DNA of 64,000 nucleotides from an uncultured Actinomycetes bacterium (GCA_937863385.1 CALMBW010000020.1:1-64000); one strand, 5' to 3'. Counted from the stretch's first letter, positions 41,390 to 50,658 are shown. A program made the numbers and translations. Notes: generated by a model not told the origin, from the sequence alone.

Positions 41390-42268
41390 TCAGCCGTCCA
41401 CAACACCCTGCAGGAACTCATGCAGGGGGGCACGAAGATCGTCCCGTCGAAGCGCCAGTTGAACCGTTGCCTTTATGAAGTCAAGTTTGCGACCCACATC
41501 GAAGATCGGTCCTGGATGCACGTAGGCCATCGCTCCCTCTAGGGCCACAACCGACATGATGGCGTCGGTCAATTGGATCTCACCACCATGCCCAGGTTCG
41601 GTGTCGCGCAAAGCCTGCATCACCGCAGGGCTAAGGACGTAACGTCCTACCGACGCGAGGTTGGAGGGGGCGTCATCGACCGCCGGCTTCTCGACGAAAC
41701 TCTTGATCCTCGCAACGTCGGTAGCTACAAACTCAGGGTCAACGATCCCGTAAGAAGACACCTCCTCGTGAGGAACCTCCTTCACTGCGACCACCGACTT
41801 GCTCGATCCCTCGTAGATCTCGATCATCCGGCCCATCAGAGAGGCTTCGTCACCGAGGGGTTCCGGGACGACCTCATCGGGGACCGCGACCACGAAGGGG
41901 TCTTCCCCGGTGAACTCGGCGGCCTGAAGGACGGCATGGCCGAATCCCAAAGGATGTGTCTGCCGCACGAAGTAGATCGTCGCTAGATCGGTGATGCGAC
42001 GCACCTCTTGAAGCTCTGCGGTCTTGCCCTTGGTCTCCAGAGCGTGTTCGAGCTCTGGCGCTGAATCGAAGTGGTCCTCCAGCGCAGACTTACCGCGGCT
42101 GCTGACGATGCAGATGTCGGTTATCCCCGCACGAACGCATTCCTCGACCGCCCACTGGATCCCCGGCCTGTCGACGACCGGGATCATCTCCTTCGCTAGG
42201 GCCTTGGTGGCGGGCAGGAAACGGGTTCCGAGACCGGCCGCTGGTATCACTGCTTTTCTAACATCCAC
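41390..42268 (-). CDS. galU: UTP-glucose-1-phosphate uridylyltransferase
   Basis: A 292-residue nucleotidyltransferase making UDP-glucose. The start KAVIPAAGLGTRFLPATKALAKEMIPVVDRP holds the GLGTR-x-LP motif and the pyrophosphate-binding lysine. DICIVSSRGKSALEDHFD, FVRQTHPLGFGHAVLQA and the C-terminal HPGPIFDVGRKLDFIKATV are all typical. The galU-moeA-moaC order is common in actinobacteria. Confidence 0.95.
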   Translation of the reverse strand: MDVRKAVIPAAGLGTRFLPATKALAKEMIPVVDRPGIQWAVEECVRAGITDICIVSSRGKSALEDHFDSAPELEHALETKGKTAELQEVRRITDLATIYFVRQTHPLGFGHAVLQAAEFTGEDPFVVAVPDEVVPEPLGDEASLMGRMIEIYEGSSKSVVAVKEVPHEEVSSYGIVDPEFVATDVARIKSFVEKPAVDDAPSNLASVGRYVLSPAVMQALRDTEPGHGGEIQLTDAIMSVVALEGAMAYVHPGPIFDVGRKLDFIKATVQLALRRDDLRAPLHEFLQGVVDG

Positions 42269-42290
42269 GCGCCCGACTATAGATGTTGAT

Positions 42291-44297
42291 TCAGGCCAGA
42301 CGCAGCCCAGCGGATCCTGGAGCGGTTGCCAGCTCGACTCGATCGCGACCGTTCTCCTTAGCTCTGTAGAGAGCCTGGTCCGCGGCTTCGATCAAACCTT
42401 TGAAGGAATCCCCGTGTGGTGGGTAAGACGCCACCCCGATAGAGACGGTGAGATCCAGTGGTTCCTCGTCGAGAGCACCAAAGGGCGTTGCCCTGATCAC
42501 TTCGCAGATCTTCTCGGCGGTCGTTCGAGCACCGACGACATCGGTTTCCGGGAGGAGCACGATGAACTCTTCCCCGCCATAGCGGGCGTATGTGTCAACC
42601 TCGCGCAACGTGGAGCTAACACGCTGGGCGAATTCAATCAGGATCGCGTCACCACGCGGGTGGCCGTAGCGGTCGTTCACGCTCTTGAAGAAGTCAAGAT
42701 CCAACATCAACACGCTGAAGGGACGGTCGAATCGTTGGGCTGTGGCCAGCACCTGACGGAATTGCATCTGGAAGAAGCGTCTGTTGTAGATGCCGGTGAG
42801 GCCGTCCATCAGCGACAACCTGCGGGCCTCCTCGTGCAACATCACATTCTCGATCGCAACCCCGCCTTGCTCGGCGAGGAACACCACGGTGTTCAGGTCC
42901 TCCTGGGTGAATGGATCGGTGCTATCCGATCGATACACGGCGACGACACCCATCACTCGGTCCTGGCTGTACACGGGCACCGCCATCACAACCGGCAGCC
43001 CGGGCTCGCCCGGCCCAGGATTCAACCGATCGGCGCTTCCCGGCATCATGACGTTCACGGCTCGTTCGGCAACGTGACCGGCGAGACCCTCGCCCACAGA
43101 CACTCGGCCCAGCGAGGCTTCATCCAGCCCCGAGGCGCTGCCGGGAAACAGTTCGGAGCGCGTGGCGGTGAAACGCCATAAGACACCTGCGTCTGCGTCG
43201 ACGGCGTCGACCGCAGTATTCAGAAGAGAGCCAAGCATCTGTCCCATGTCATGGGTCGAGCGCATCGTTTCGCCCACTCGATGCACCGCACGTTGAAGCC
43301 TGTCGCGGGACATCGAGAGCTCGGAGACGGTCGCGGAAAGCTTCTCGGACATCTCGTTGAACGCTCCGGCAAGCTGACCTACCTCATCTTTGGACCGCGG
43401 GGTGATGCGGTAGTCGTACCTGCCCTCGGTGATCGCTTGCGCACCCGCAGCCAACTCCTCCATGGGGCGGGTGATCAGGCGAGCGAGCAGGTAGGCCAAC
43501 AGTGTGGTTCCGATCACGGCGAGTGCAAGCAGCACCAGAAGAGACGTGATCACTCGTCTCGACAAGGCTTCGATGGGAGAGGTTGGAGTCGAGGCGACTA
43601 TGGACATCCCTCCATCGAGACGAGCGGCCCGTGCCTTTGCCTCGCCGTTGATGTCGGCGGTGAACGAATCGTCGTGGGTAGGGGTTATCGGTACCTGGCC
43701 GTCAAGGTCGGCGGTCGAGGCGATCACCAAACTGTTCGCTGCCAGTGAGAGGACGACACCTTCTTGGGAAGACCCTAGGAGTAGATCCTGGTCTATCCAC
43801 GATCCACCTATGAGGCTGCCCGCGAGACCGCGCCCACTGATCCGCAGTGGTATCCGTGAGGTCGAGATGAAGCCGGGCCCGGCCCCCGAAGCGGCCTCGA
43901 TGTCGTCGGCACTCGGCAATGGAAAGCCTTCGACGAAGTCACCGCCGACACTCGTGTAAGCGATGCGCCTTCCCTTGCGGTCGAAGGCGATGAAGAAGTC
44001 AAGGTTGGACGACGAATCGAGGCGATTGGAAAGGAAGGTGCCGATCTCCTCGGTAGTGCCGGACGAAAGGACTTCCGAGAAGCGAGATAGCCCAACGGTC
44101 CCTCGAACGCGAGCATCAAGGGCTTCGACCCGGTCCTTGTAAAGAGCGACGGTCGCATCCAGGGCCGGAGCCAGCGACAGCACCGCTCGGCGAGATATCT
44201 CGTTCACCACGACCCGCTGAACGGCGAAGCCCGCCACCCCCAGTGGGAGGATGACGATGAGTACGAAGAACAGCGTCAGCCGCCGCTGTAATGACAT
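42291..44297 (-). CDS. membrane diguanylate cyclase (sensor-HAMP-GAF-GGDEF)
   Basis: A 668-residue protein. One transmembrane helix at about 8-28, an extracytoplasmic sensor domain (about 30-255), a second helix near 245-268 (VITSLLVLLALAVIGTTLLAY), a HAMP domain (LARLITRPMEELAAGAQAI), a short coiled coil and a GAF domain (about 340-490). The GGDEF domain begins DGLTGIYNRRFFQM; the active-site motif is GGEEF at 574-578. An RxxD inhibitory site (R565-D568) stands five residues before it. It therefore should make c-di-GMP and be product-inhibited. No EAL domain. It lies upstream of galU. Confidence 0.93.
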   Translation of the reverse strand: MSLQRRLTLFFVLIVILPLGVAGFAVQRVVVNEISRRAVLSLAPALDATVALYKDRVEALDARVRGTVGLSRFSEVLSSGTTEEIGTFLSNRLDSSSNLDFFIAFDRKGRRIAYTSVGGDFVEGFPLPSADDIEAASGAGPGFISTSRIPLRISGRGLAGSLIGGSWIDQDLLLGSSQEGVVLSLAANSLVIASTADLDGQVPITPTHDDSFTADINGEAKARAARLDGGMSIVASTPTSPIEALSRRVITSLLVLLALAVIGTTLLAYLLARLITRPMEELAAGAQAITEGRYDYRITPRSKDEVGQLAGAFNEMSEKLSATVSELSMSRDRLQRAVHRVGETMRSTHDMGQMLGSLLNTAVDAVDADAGVLWRFTATRSELFPGSASGLDEASLGRVSVGEGLAGHVAERAVNVMMPGSADRLNPGPGEPGLPVVMAVPVYSQDRVMGVVAVYRSDSTDPFTQEDLNTVVFLAEQGGVAIENVMLHEEARRLSLMDGLTGIYNRRFFQMQFRQVLATAQRFDRPFSVLMLDLDFFKSVNDRYGHPRGDAILIEFAQRVSSTLREVDTYARYGGEEFIVLLPETDVVGARTTAEKICEVIRATPFGALDEEPLDLTVSIGVASYPPHGDSFKGLIEAADQALYRAKENGRDRVELATAPGSAGLRLA

Positions 44298-44412
44298 CGC
44301 TTCCGAGGATCCTCTCGGTCTTCAGCCCTGCACGCTCACACTACCTAGCAACCACTAGGACTTACCAGCTTCGGCGCGAGTTGCATCCAGCTCTCATGAG
44401 AAGATTCAGCCC

Positions 44413-44781
44413 ATGCCGATCTACGAATACGCCTGCACCTCCTGCGGAGAACGCACTGAGGCCAAGCAGAGTTTCGACGACCCACCCTTGGAGACCTGTC
44501 CGAAGTGCTCGGGGAAACTGCGAAAGCTCTATTCCCCCGTCGGGATCGTTTTCAAGGGTTCGGGCTTCTACGCCACGGATTCCAAGAAATCCTCGAAATC
44601 GCAGAGCTCGAGTTCCAACTCCGGCGGCTCGGGCTCGTCGGCTGCATCTTCCAGTAGCAGCTCGAGCGGCTCCAAGTCCTCCGAGCCAGCGTCCTCGGGC
44701 TCGTCATCGCCGGGCTCGGCGGCCTCGTCCGGATCGCCGGCAGGGGCCGCCAAGGGATCGTCCGACAAGAAAGGCTCGTGA
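44413..44781 (+). CDS. FmdB-type zinc ribbon protein with Ser-rich tail
   Basis: A 122-residue protein. Residues 1-48 form the FmdB zinc ribbon (MPIYEYACTSCGERTEAKQS, then TCPKCSGKLRKLYSPVGIVF) with two CxxC knuckles. From residue 57 the rest is low-complexity Ser, Gly, Ala and Lys. The role of FmdB proteins is not settled; the zinc ribbon suggests a nucleic-acid or protein contact. It ends two bases before the MTA phosphorylase start. Confidence 0.85.
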   Translation: MPIYEYACTSCGERTEAKQSFDDPPLETCPKCSGKLRKLYSPVGIVFKGSGFYATDSKKSSKSQSSSSNSGGSGSSAASSSSSSSGSKSSEPASSGSSSPGSAASSGSPAGAAKGSSDKKGS

Positions 44782-44782
44782 C

Positions 44783-45571
44783 GTGGCTCAAGCACGGATA
44801 GGGATCTTCGGCGGGTCCGGCTTCTACTCATTCTTGGACAATGTCAAAGAGGTGCCGGTCGAGACACCGTATGGCGATCCTTCGGCACCGGTAGCGATCG
44901 GAGAGGTGGACGGGATCGATGTCGCCTTCCTGCCTCGCCACGGGCTGCAGCATCAATATCCGCCACACATGATCAATTACCGCGCCAACGTTTGGGCCCT
45001 CAAAGAGCTCGGCGTCGAGCGGATCATCGGTCCGTGCGCGGCGGGAAGCCTCCGTAAGGAGGTCGAGCCGGGCCACTTCGTGGTCTCGGACCAGCTCGTC
45101 GACAGAACGACCGGACGCAAAGACACGTTCTACGACGGCCCCCAAACGACTCACATCTCATTCGCCGACCCCTACTGTCCCGAGCTGAGGCAGTTGGCGA
45201 TCGAGACGGGTGAGAACGAAGGCATCACTATCCACCCGTCCGGGACCGTCGTGACGATCCAGGGGCCGCGATTCTCAACCCGGGCCGAGAGCAAGTGGTT
45301 CCAGGACCTTGGTTGGGAAGTCATCAACATGACCCAATACCCCGAGGCCTACCTCGCCCGCGAGCTCGAGATGTGCTACGCCAACATCGCCTTGATCACC
45401 GACTACGACGTTGGGGTCGCTGGCGAGACAGAAGCGGTAAGTCACGAGGCCGTGTTGAAGGTATTCAACGAGAACAACGACAAGCTGCGCGGCCTGCTGT
45501 TCGGGTTAGTGGCAAGGATCCCCGAGCAGCGAACCTGCCCCTGCGCCACCGCCCTCCAAGGCGCCCACTAA
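44783..45571 (+). CDS. mtnP: S-methyl-5'-thioadenosine phosphorylase
   Basis: A 262-residue enzyme that cleaves methylthioadenosine to adenine and methylthioribose-1-phosphate. Motifs include IGIFGGSGFYSFLD (phosphate site), LPRHGLQHQYPPHMINYRAN, GTVVTIQGPRFSTRAES and the base-contacting INMTQYPEAYLARE (N-M-T). The C-terminus has the family's CPCATAL motif. GTG 44783 follows the FmdB stop directly. The longer open frame upstream overlaps FmdB and is not real. The neighbouring FmdB gene is a frequent partner in actinobacteria. Confidence 0.92.
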   Translation: MAQARIGIFGGSGFYSFLDNVKEVPVETPYGDPSAPVAIGEVDGIDVAFLPRHGLQHQYPPHMINYRANVWALKELGVERIIGPCAAGSLRKEVEPGHFVVSDQLVDRTTGRKDTFYDGPQTTHISFADPYCPELRQLAIETGENEGITIHPSGTVVTIQGPRFSTRAESKWFQDLGWEVINMTQYPEAYLARELEMCYANIALITDYDVGVAGETEAVSHEAVLKVFNENNDKLRGLLFGLVARIPEQRTCPCATALQGAH

Positions 45572-45654
45572 CGTTTTTACCGAAGAATCACGCGCTTATC
45601 CAACATCTTCTTTACACGGAAATCTTGCTCACAAGAAGGACAACACCAAAGACG

Positions 45655-45684
45655 AAAGAGCCCCCTGTACCCCGGGGGCTCTTT
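45655..45684. terminator. rho-independent terminator
   Basis: Hairpin with arms AAAGAGCCCCC (45655-45665) and GGGGGCTCTTT (45674-45684) around eight bases, ending in a T-rich stretch. It lies between convergent mtnP and the secreted protein gene and likely serves both. Confidence 0.9.
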
Positions 45685-45706
45685 CTCTATCCGCCGCTTG
45701 GAGCTG

Positions 45707-46387
45707 TTACTTGGTCAGCTTGATCTTCTGGATCAGGGTGACCTGCGTGGGTGAGCCGTTGCTGGTGAAAACCCCACCGAACTTGTACGCCTTGGGCTTC
45801 GCAGCGTTGGTAAGGATGGCCACCCCGTCACCCGACTGGGCGTTCACGGTCAGGTCGAAGTACAGGGGCGGGCAGGTGTTGTCGTTCGACGGGATGTCAC
45901 CGTCGATCTTCCAGCCTGCTGCCTTGGATCCGGTGATCTCCAAAATGATCTTCGTGACTCCCCTGATGTCGAGCGTCCAGACGGCGTACACGCCGCGATC
46001 AGACTGCTCGTCGGAGCGGTCGGTTTCCACGAGGGTCGCCGGCAAGGTCACATCGGCACCGACGGGGATAGCACCCTCGGGGCCGGGGCGGCAGTCAACA
46101 CCGGCTCGGATAATGATCTCGCCCGAACCGAGCTCCTGACCACCGGCGATGTCCCCGTCGGCTGGAAGGTTGAAGCCCTTCGGGATCATCAAGGTGACGT
46201 GACCGAGCTCTTCCTCGTCGGCAGAGTCCTGCTCGACGTGGATCTTCATCTCGGGGTTCGCGTTGACTTTGGTGTCAGACAACTCGAACGACATCGTCGG
46301 CGAGAAGTCGGCCTGCTGCGCCTGCGCGCTGCCGATCAGCATCAGTCCGAGTGCGGCCGTAGCTGCCATCAGCTTATGGATCTTCAT
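45707..46387 (-). CDS. secreted protein of unknown function
   Basis: A 226-residue exported protein with a signal peptide (MKIHKLMAATAALGLMLIG, cleavage after SAQA). The mature part is rich in beta-strand patterns (TMSFELSDTKVNANPEMKI, HVTLMIPKGFNL, GVYAVWTLDIRGVTKIILEI) and has two cysteines only (RAGVDCRPG and NDNTCPPL), which may pair. It looks like an immunoglobulin-like or YcnI-like fold, but no certain family match was made. A good AGGAGG precedes the ATG. It stands alone on its strand. Confidence 0.7.
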   Translation of the reverse strand: MKIHKLMAATAALGLMLIGSAQAQQADFSPTMSFELSDTKVNANPEMKIHVEQDSADEEELGHVTLMIPKGFNLPADGDIAGGQELGSGEIIIRAGVDCRPGPEGAIPVGADVTLPATLVETDRSDEQSDRGVYAVWTLDIRGVTKIILEITGSKAAGWKIDGDIPSNDNTCPPLYFDLTVNAQSGDGVAILTNAAKPKAYKFGGVFTSNGSPTQVTLIQKIKLTK

Positions 46388-46495
46388 CGAGACCTCCTAG
46401 GAACGTGAAGCTCCCTTTGCTCACGTGGTGTTCCCAGGATTCGCCCTGATCGGGAAGATTCCTTCACCTGCTCCCGCCCATTAGGATGCCGCCCC

Positions 46496-47305
46496 GTGCC
46501 ATTCCTACAAGCCTTCGTCCTGGGCGCCGTTCAGGGCCTCACCGAGTTCATCCCGATCTCCTCGTCGGGCCACCTGGTCATCGTCCCCGCCCTCTTTGGG
46601 TGGCCGCAGCCAGGGCTATCTTTCGATGTCATGCTCCACCTCGGCTCGTTGGTTGCCCTGCTGATCTACTTCTCGGGCGACCTCGTCGATCTGGCCCGGG
46701 GGTTCGTAGCGGGCGATCGAGGGGCACGCAAGATGACCTGGTTCCTGGCGCTCGGCACCATGCCAGCCGTCGTAGCGGGGGTGGCTCTGTCGGAGTTGTT
46801 CGAGGACCAGTTCGAAGACGCCCCTGCTGCTGCACTCCAACTACTGATAACCGCCGTGATCCTCGTCGGAGCAGAGCTGGTGCTGGCTCATCATTCACGC
46901 CGGTCGGCCAAGCGAGGCGTCCATCTGAAGACGATGGACGAGATGGACAACCTGACCGCGCTGTCCGTCGGGGTCGCTCAAGCGGTCGCTATCATCCCGG
47001 GGATATCAAGATCTGGCTCGACCATCGCGACAGCGCTGGCCTTCGGTATCAGGAGAGAAGATGCTGCCCGGTTCGCTTTCCTGCTTGCGATCCCGGCTCT
47101 CATCGGAGCCTCGTTGCTGGAGATCCCAGACATGGACATCTCAAGCATCGGCTGGCCGGCAGCCATCGGTGGCACCGCATCGTCGCTGGCTTTCTCCTAT
47201 ATCGCCATCGCGGGGCTGATCCGCTTCCTCAAGAACAACACCCTCTATCCGTTCGCGGCGTATTGCCTGGTCGCGGGACCCGTTTTCTACCTGCTCGTTC
47301 GTTAG
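46496..47305 (+). CDS. uppP: undecaprenyl-diphosphatase (bacitracin resistance)
   Basis: A 269-residue integral membrane UppP/BacA recycling undecaprenyl pyrophosphate for the cell wall. Both hallmark segments are present: GLTEFIPISSSGHLVIVP at the N-terminus and IIPGISRSGSTIATALAFGI in the middle (PGxSRSG). About eight helices. The GTG at 46496 gives MPFLQAFVLGAVQG, the usual N-terminus. The long other-frame reading in the same interval is a shadow. Confidence 0.95.
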   Translation: MPFLQAFVLGAVQGLTEFIPISSSGHLVIVPALFGWPQPGLSFDVMLHLGSLVALLIYFSGDLVDLARGFVAGDRGARKMTWFLALGTMPAVVAGVALSELFEDQFEDAPAAALQLLITAVILVGAELVLAHHSRRSAKRGVHLKTMDEMDNLTALSVGVAQAVAIIPGISRSGSTIATALAFGIRREDAARFAFLLAIPALIGASLLEIPDMDISSIGWPAAIGGTASSLAFSYIAIAGLIRFLKNNTLYPFAAYCLVAGPVFYLLVR

Positions 47306-47331
47306 ACTTGCGGCGGCCCGGCCCCAAACAG

Positions 47332-48687
47332 CTACGTGCCCGCTACCGTCATCTCGGAGATAAGCGTGGTTGCCCCACCCAAGCTTCCACCGAAGGGCAG
47401 CCACCTGCGGTCGTCCGCCACTGCGGTGATCCCGGCCAGGATCTCGAGCATGGGGGCCGCGATCGTTACTTCCTTCACCGGAGCCCCAAGCTCGCCGTTC
47501 TCGACGAGTCTTCCGGTTGCACCGACCGAGAAATCGCCCGAGATCGGGTTGGCGCCCGAGTGCACTCCGTGCAGATCTTGCACCAGTAGCGCTCGGCCCG
47601 CACAGCGAAGTAGCTCGTCACGGTCGACCCCAGTGTGGTCGAAGGCAAGGTTTGAGGGGGCAGGTCCCGGTGCGCTCTTGAAACCGGCACGAGTTGCATT
47701 GCCGGTGGAAGCCCGTCCTTCACGGCGCGCCGAGGTCAGGTCGTAGAGGAATGACGCGAGCGATCCAGCAGTGATGATCTCGGTGCGGCGGGTTGGAACA
47801 CCTTCGGCGTCCCAGGGCGACGACCCTGGAGCCCCGTCGATGCGCCCGTCATCCCACAAGGTGAGCGACTCCGACGCCACCATCTCGCCAAGCTTGCCTG
47901 CGAAGAGGGACCGTCCCTTCTGCACGGCCTCCCCCGTGAGAGCACTCGCCAGCACTCCTAAGAACTGACCGGCCGTATAGGGATCGAAGATGACCGGCAT
48001 GCGCGCGGTCGGGATCTTCTCGGCACCTAGCACGCTGCATGCTCTGTCGGCAGAACGTTTCCCGGTGGCTTCAGCATCGAGGCCCACGAGGCTGCGGGCG
48101 AGGTCGAATTCGAACCCCACCTGGGTGTCCTCGCCTTCTGTTGCTATCGCTGTCGAGTAGCACCATGCATCGGAGGATCTAAAGCTCGACGCGATCCCCG
48201 TAGTGGTCACCAGCGCGATCTCCGATACCGAGTCTGCGAACACCGCGTCCTCGACCGTGCGGACCCGCTTGTCGGCAGAGCGCGTGGCGCGATCCAGATC
48301 GATGGCGAACGCCACCCGTTGGGCTGCATCCACATCCTCGAAGCGTGGATCGTAGAGACCTTGGATCGCAGCGGGCTCTTCGGTCCACGCCGGAGCAAGA
48401 GCCACGGCCACATCCGCCGTCGCATACCTAGCGTTCGACCGAGCACGCTCGACCACTTCGGTGAGCCCAGGCTCGGTCAGGTCGGTCGTGTACGCGAACC
48501 CAACCTTGTTGTCCTTGACGACCCTCACGCCGGCGCCGCGCGGTTCGGCCGACGAGACGGACTCGGCCTGCTCCTCGAACACCCTTACCTGAAAGGTCCG
48601 GGCATGGGTCAAGAACGCTTCAACCTGCTCGTTGCCTGCAGCGCGCTCGACGATGCTCTTTGCCATATCCAAGAGTGAGCCGCTCAT
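47332..48687 (-). CDS. TldD/PmbA family protein (PmbA-like subunit)
   Basis: A 451-residue protein similar to TldE/PmbA, the non-catalytic partner in the TldD metalloprotease. It has FQVRVFEEQAESVSSAEPRG at the N-terminus, the domain-linking IFDPYTAGQFLGVLASALTG and the C-terminal SGANPISGDFSVGATG, but no HExxxH motif. ATG 48687 overlaps the TldD stop by four bases (ATGA); the open frame upstream is antisense. TldD/PmbA complexes mature modified peptides such as microcins; no peptide precursor gene was seen nearby. Confidence 0.9.
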   Translation of the reverse strand: MSGSLLDMAKSIVERAAGNEQVEAFLTHARTFQVRVFEEQAESVSSAEPRGAGVRVVKDNKVGFAYTTDLTEPGLTEVVERARSNARYATADVAVALAPAWTEEPAAIQGLYDPRFEDVDAAQRVAFAIDLDRATRSADKRVRTVEDAVFADSVSEIALVTTTGIASSFRSSDAWCYSTAIATEGEDTQVGFEFDLARSLVGLDAEATGKRSADRACSVLGAEKIPTARMPVIFDPYTAGQFLGVLASALTGEAVQKGRSLFAGKLGEMVASESLTLWDDGRIDGAPGSSPWDAEGVPTRRTEIITAGSLASFLYDLTSARREGRASTGNATRAGFKSAPGPAPSNLAFDHTGVDRDELLRCAGRALLVQDLHGVHSGANPISGDFSVGATGRLVENGELGAPVKEVTIAAPMLEILAGITAVADDRRWLPFGGSLGGATTLISEMTVAGT

Positions 48688-50063
48688 GTCTGCGTGCCCC
48701 CTACGGTCATCTTTCCTAGGAGCACCGTAGCCATCCCGGTCGTGACGGGTGCGTGTTGTCCATCCTTGCCGCACACACCATCCCAACTGTCGTAGTCACC
48801 CGCGATGGCTTCGATCCGCGCCAAGACCTCGGGCCCATTGCCGATGAGATTCGCTCCCTTGATCGGGTGGGCGATCTCTCCGTCGATGATCATGTATGCC
48901 TCGCTCATGCCGAAGACGAAGTTCCCGGTGGCTGGGTTGACCTGTCCCCCCGCGAACGATGCGGCGTACACGCCGTTGCGGATCGAAGAGATGATCCCAT
49001 CGTGGTTGTCCGGACCCGGTAGCAGGTTCGTATTCGTCATCCGCACTATCGGCAGATGCGCGTAACTCTGGCGGCGTCCGTTGCCGGTGGGTGGAGCTTG
49101 GATCTTCGCTGCAGACTGAACGTCACTGATATGGCCCACCAGGACCCCATCCTCGAACAGCACGGTGCGTTGCGCCGGAGTGCCTTCATCGTCAACCCCC
49201 AGCGAACCCCACTTCCCCGGCACGGTTCCGTCGTCGACGATCGTGATCCTCTCGGAACCGAAGCGCTCACCGTGGCGGCCCGCGTAGACACTGGCTTGCT
49301 TGACCAAGGTGTCCGCTTCGAGACCATGTCCACAAGCTTCGTGGATCAAGACCCCTCCGGCACCGGGGGCGAGCACCACAGGGAACTCGCCGGCGGGAGC
49401 GGGCTGCGCGTCCAACATGACTATCGCTTTGCGAGCTGCGGACGCTGCAAGCTCGTCAACCGGTCGCTGGTTCAAGAGCTCGTACCCACCCGCGTGGCCC
49501 GGCCCCTCGAAACCGGTGGCGATGGTTCCATCCCGTGAGGCAACGACGTAGCACACGAAACGAACGCGGGTCCGGTCATCGGTCGCGTAGAGCCCGTTGC
49601 TGTTGGCTATCAGGACCTTCTGGTGCACGTCCGAATACGAACAGATCACCTGGGACACCTCGGCCCCCGCAGATCGCGCTGCATCGTTGGCCGCCTGCAG
49701 AGCCTGGACCTTCTCGCCGGCATCGATGGAGCTTGGATCGATCCTGACCTCGTGCGTGGGCCCGGTCACCCTCGTCAGGTCGGCGATCTTTCCGGGCGAT
49801 CCCACGAGACCCGCCCGAGCCGAGCGCGCCGCCTCGAGGAGCCCTTCGGTGGTCAACAGGTTCGTGTAGGCGTACGACGCCTTGTCGCCGGAGATGAGCC
49901 TGACCCCGGCCCCCGCGTCGCGCCCAGAAGCGACGTCTTCGACCCGATCCGCCTCCAACCGGAGGCTCGAGCTTGACTTGTCCTCGACGTAGATCTCGGC
50001 AAGGTCACCGCCGCCGGCCAGCGCCTCCGCTAGGACCCTCTTCACATCGTTGTCCTCGAGCAT
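48684..50063 (-). CDS. tldD: TldD family metalloprotease
   Basis: A 459-residue protein with the zinc motif HEACGHGLEAD (H241, H246; HExxxH) preceded by VVLAPGAGGVLI. The N-terminal domain (IYVEDKSSSSLRLEADRVED) and the C-terminal FAGGQVNPATGNFVFGMSEAY match TldD. ATG 50063 is chosen from the family start; 30 extra residues upstream have no similarity. It is the catalytic subunit paired with the PmbA-like protein encoded next. Confidence 0.92.
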   Translation of the reverse strand: MLEDNDVKRVLAEALAGGGDLAEIYVEDKSSSSLRLEADRVEDVASGRDAGAGVRLISGDKASYAYTNLLTTEGLLEAARSARAGLVGSPGKIADLTRVTGPTHEVRIDPSSIDAGEKVQALQAANDAARSAGAEVSQVICSYSDVHQKVLIANSNGLYATDDRTRVRFVCYVVASRDGTIATGFEGPGHAGGYELLNQRPVDELAASAARKAIVMLDAQPAPAGEFPVVLAPGAGGVLIHEACGHGLEADTLVKQASVYAGRHGERFGSERITIVDDGTVPGKWGSLGVDDEGTPAQRTVLFEDGVLVGHISDVQSAAKIQAPPTGNGRRQSYAHLPIVRMTNTNLLPGPDNHDGIISSIRNGVYAASFAGGQVNPATGNFVFGMSEAYMIIDGEIAHPIKGANLIGNGPEVLARIEAIAGDYDSWDGVCGKDGQHAPVTTGMATVLLGKMTVGGTQT

Positions 50064-50217
50064 CCCGGCAGGATACGAGTTAGTCGGAAAAAGAGCCCGC
50101 AATCGATCGCGACGAAAAAGGGGTTCTTGTGGCTCTTCGATAGTTCTTGACAAGTTTCGTCTGGCGCGGGTTCCGCAGAGGCAAGGGCGAATCGGTTCCC
50201 TTACTTCACAACACCGC

Positions 50218-50658
50218 TCATGTAGGCCACATGTCGCCGTCGGCTATCTCCAAGACGTTGCCGGCAGGGTCCTCGAAATAGAACGATCGCTGACCGCCCG
50301 GCCAGGAGATATCTCTCGTTATGACGACACCCTGACGCTTCAAGAAGGCGCGCCACTGCGTGTACCCCGCGCCAGCAAGGAAGCATAGATGGCTCGACCC
50401 CTCCGTCCCATGAGCAGGTGGACGCGGCGACCTCTTGGCGCGAGCCTCGTCCCGATCGAACAACAGCACGAGCGTCCCGCCCACCCGGTACGCGAATCCA
50501 TCTCCTCCAGTAGCCGTGAGGGCAAGCGTGTCTCTGTAGAACGCGACCATGGCCTGCTGCTCCGGGTGGGAGTAGTAGACGCAAGTCTCCAATACAGCGT
50601 CAAGCGGACTGGGCATCTCTCGGGGATCTATCCGAGCCTCCTCGCTAAATCTAGCCAT
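50218..50658 (-). CDS. VOC family (glyoxalase-like) protein
   Basis: A 146-residue protein with two beta-alpha-beta-beta-beta modules. ACVYYSHPEQQAMVAFYRDT opens the fold (the M at residue 15, MPSPLDAVLETC, is also a possible start). GYTQWRAFLKRQGVVITRD and RSFYFEDPAGNVLEIADGD close it, with the metal-ligand glutamate near the end. VOC proteins include glyoxalases, dioxygenases and resistance proteins, so the substrate is open. Confidence 0.85.
   Translation of the reverse strand: MARFSEEARIDPREMPSPLDAVLETCVYYSHPEQQAMVAFYRDTLALTATGGDGFAYRVGGTLVLLFDRDEARAKRSPRPPAHGTEGSSHLCFLAGAGYTQWRAFLKRQGVVITRDISWPGGQRSFYFEDPAGNVLEIADGDMWPT

Noticed and set aside
40041-41462. 473-residue plus-strand frame over moeA
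   Set aside because: moeA and moaC are certain on the other strand; the frame has no recognisable domain.
46486-47589. 367-residue open frame overlapping uppP
   Set aside because: uppP in another frame carries both diagnostic motifs; this frame is Arg/Pro/His-rich and is a shadow.
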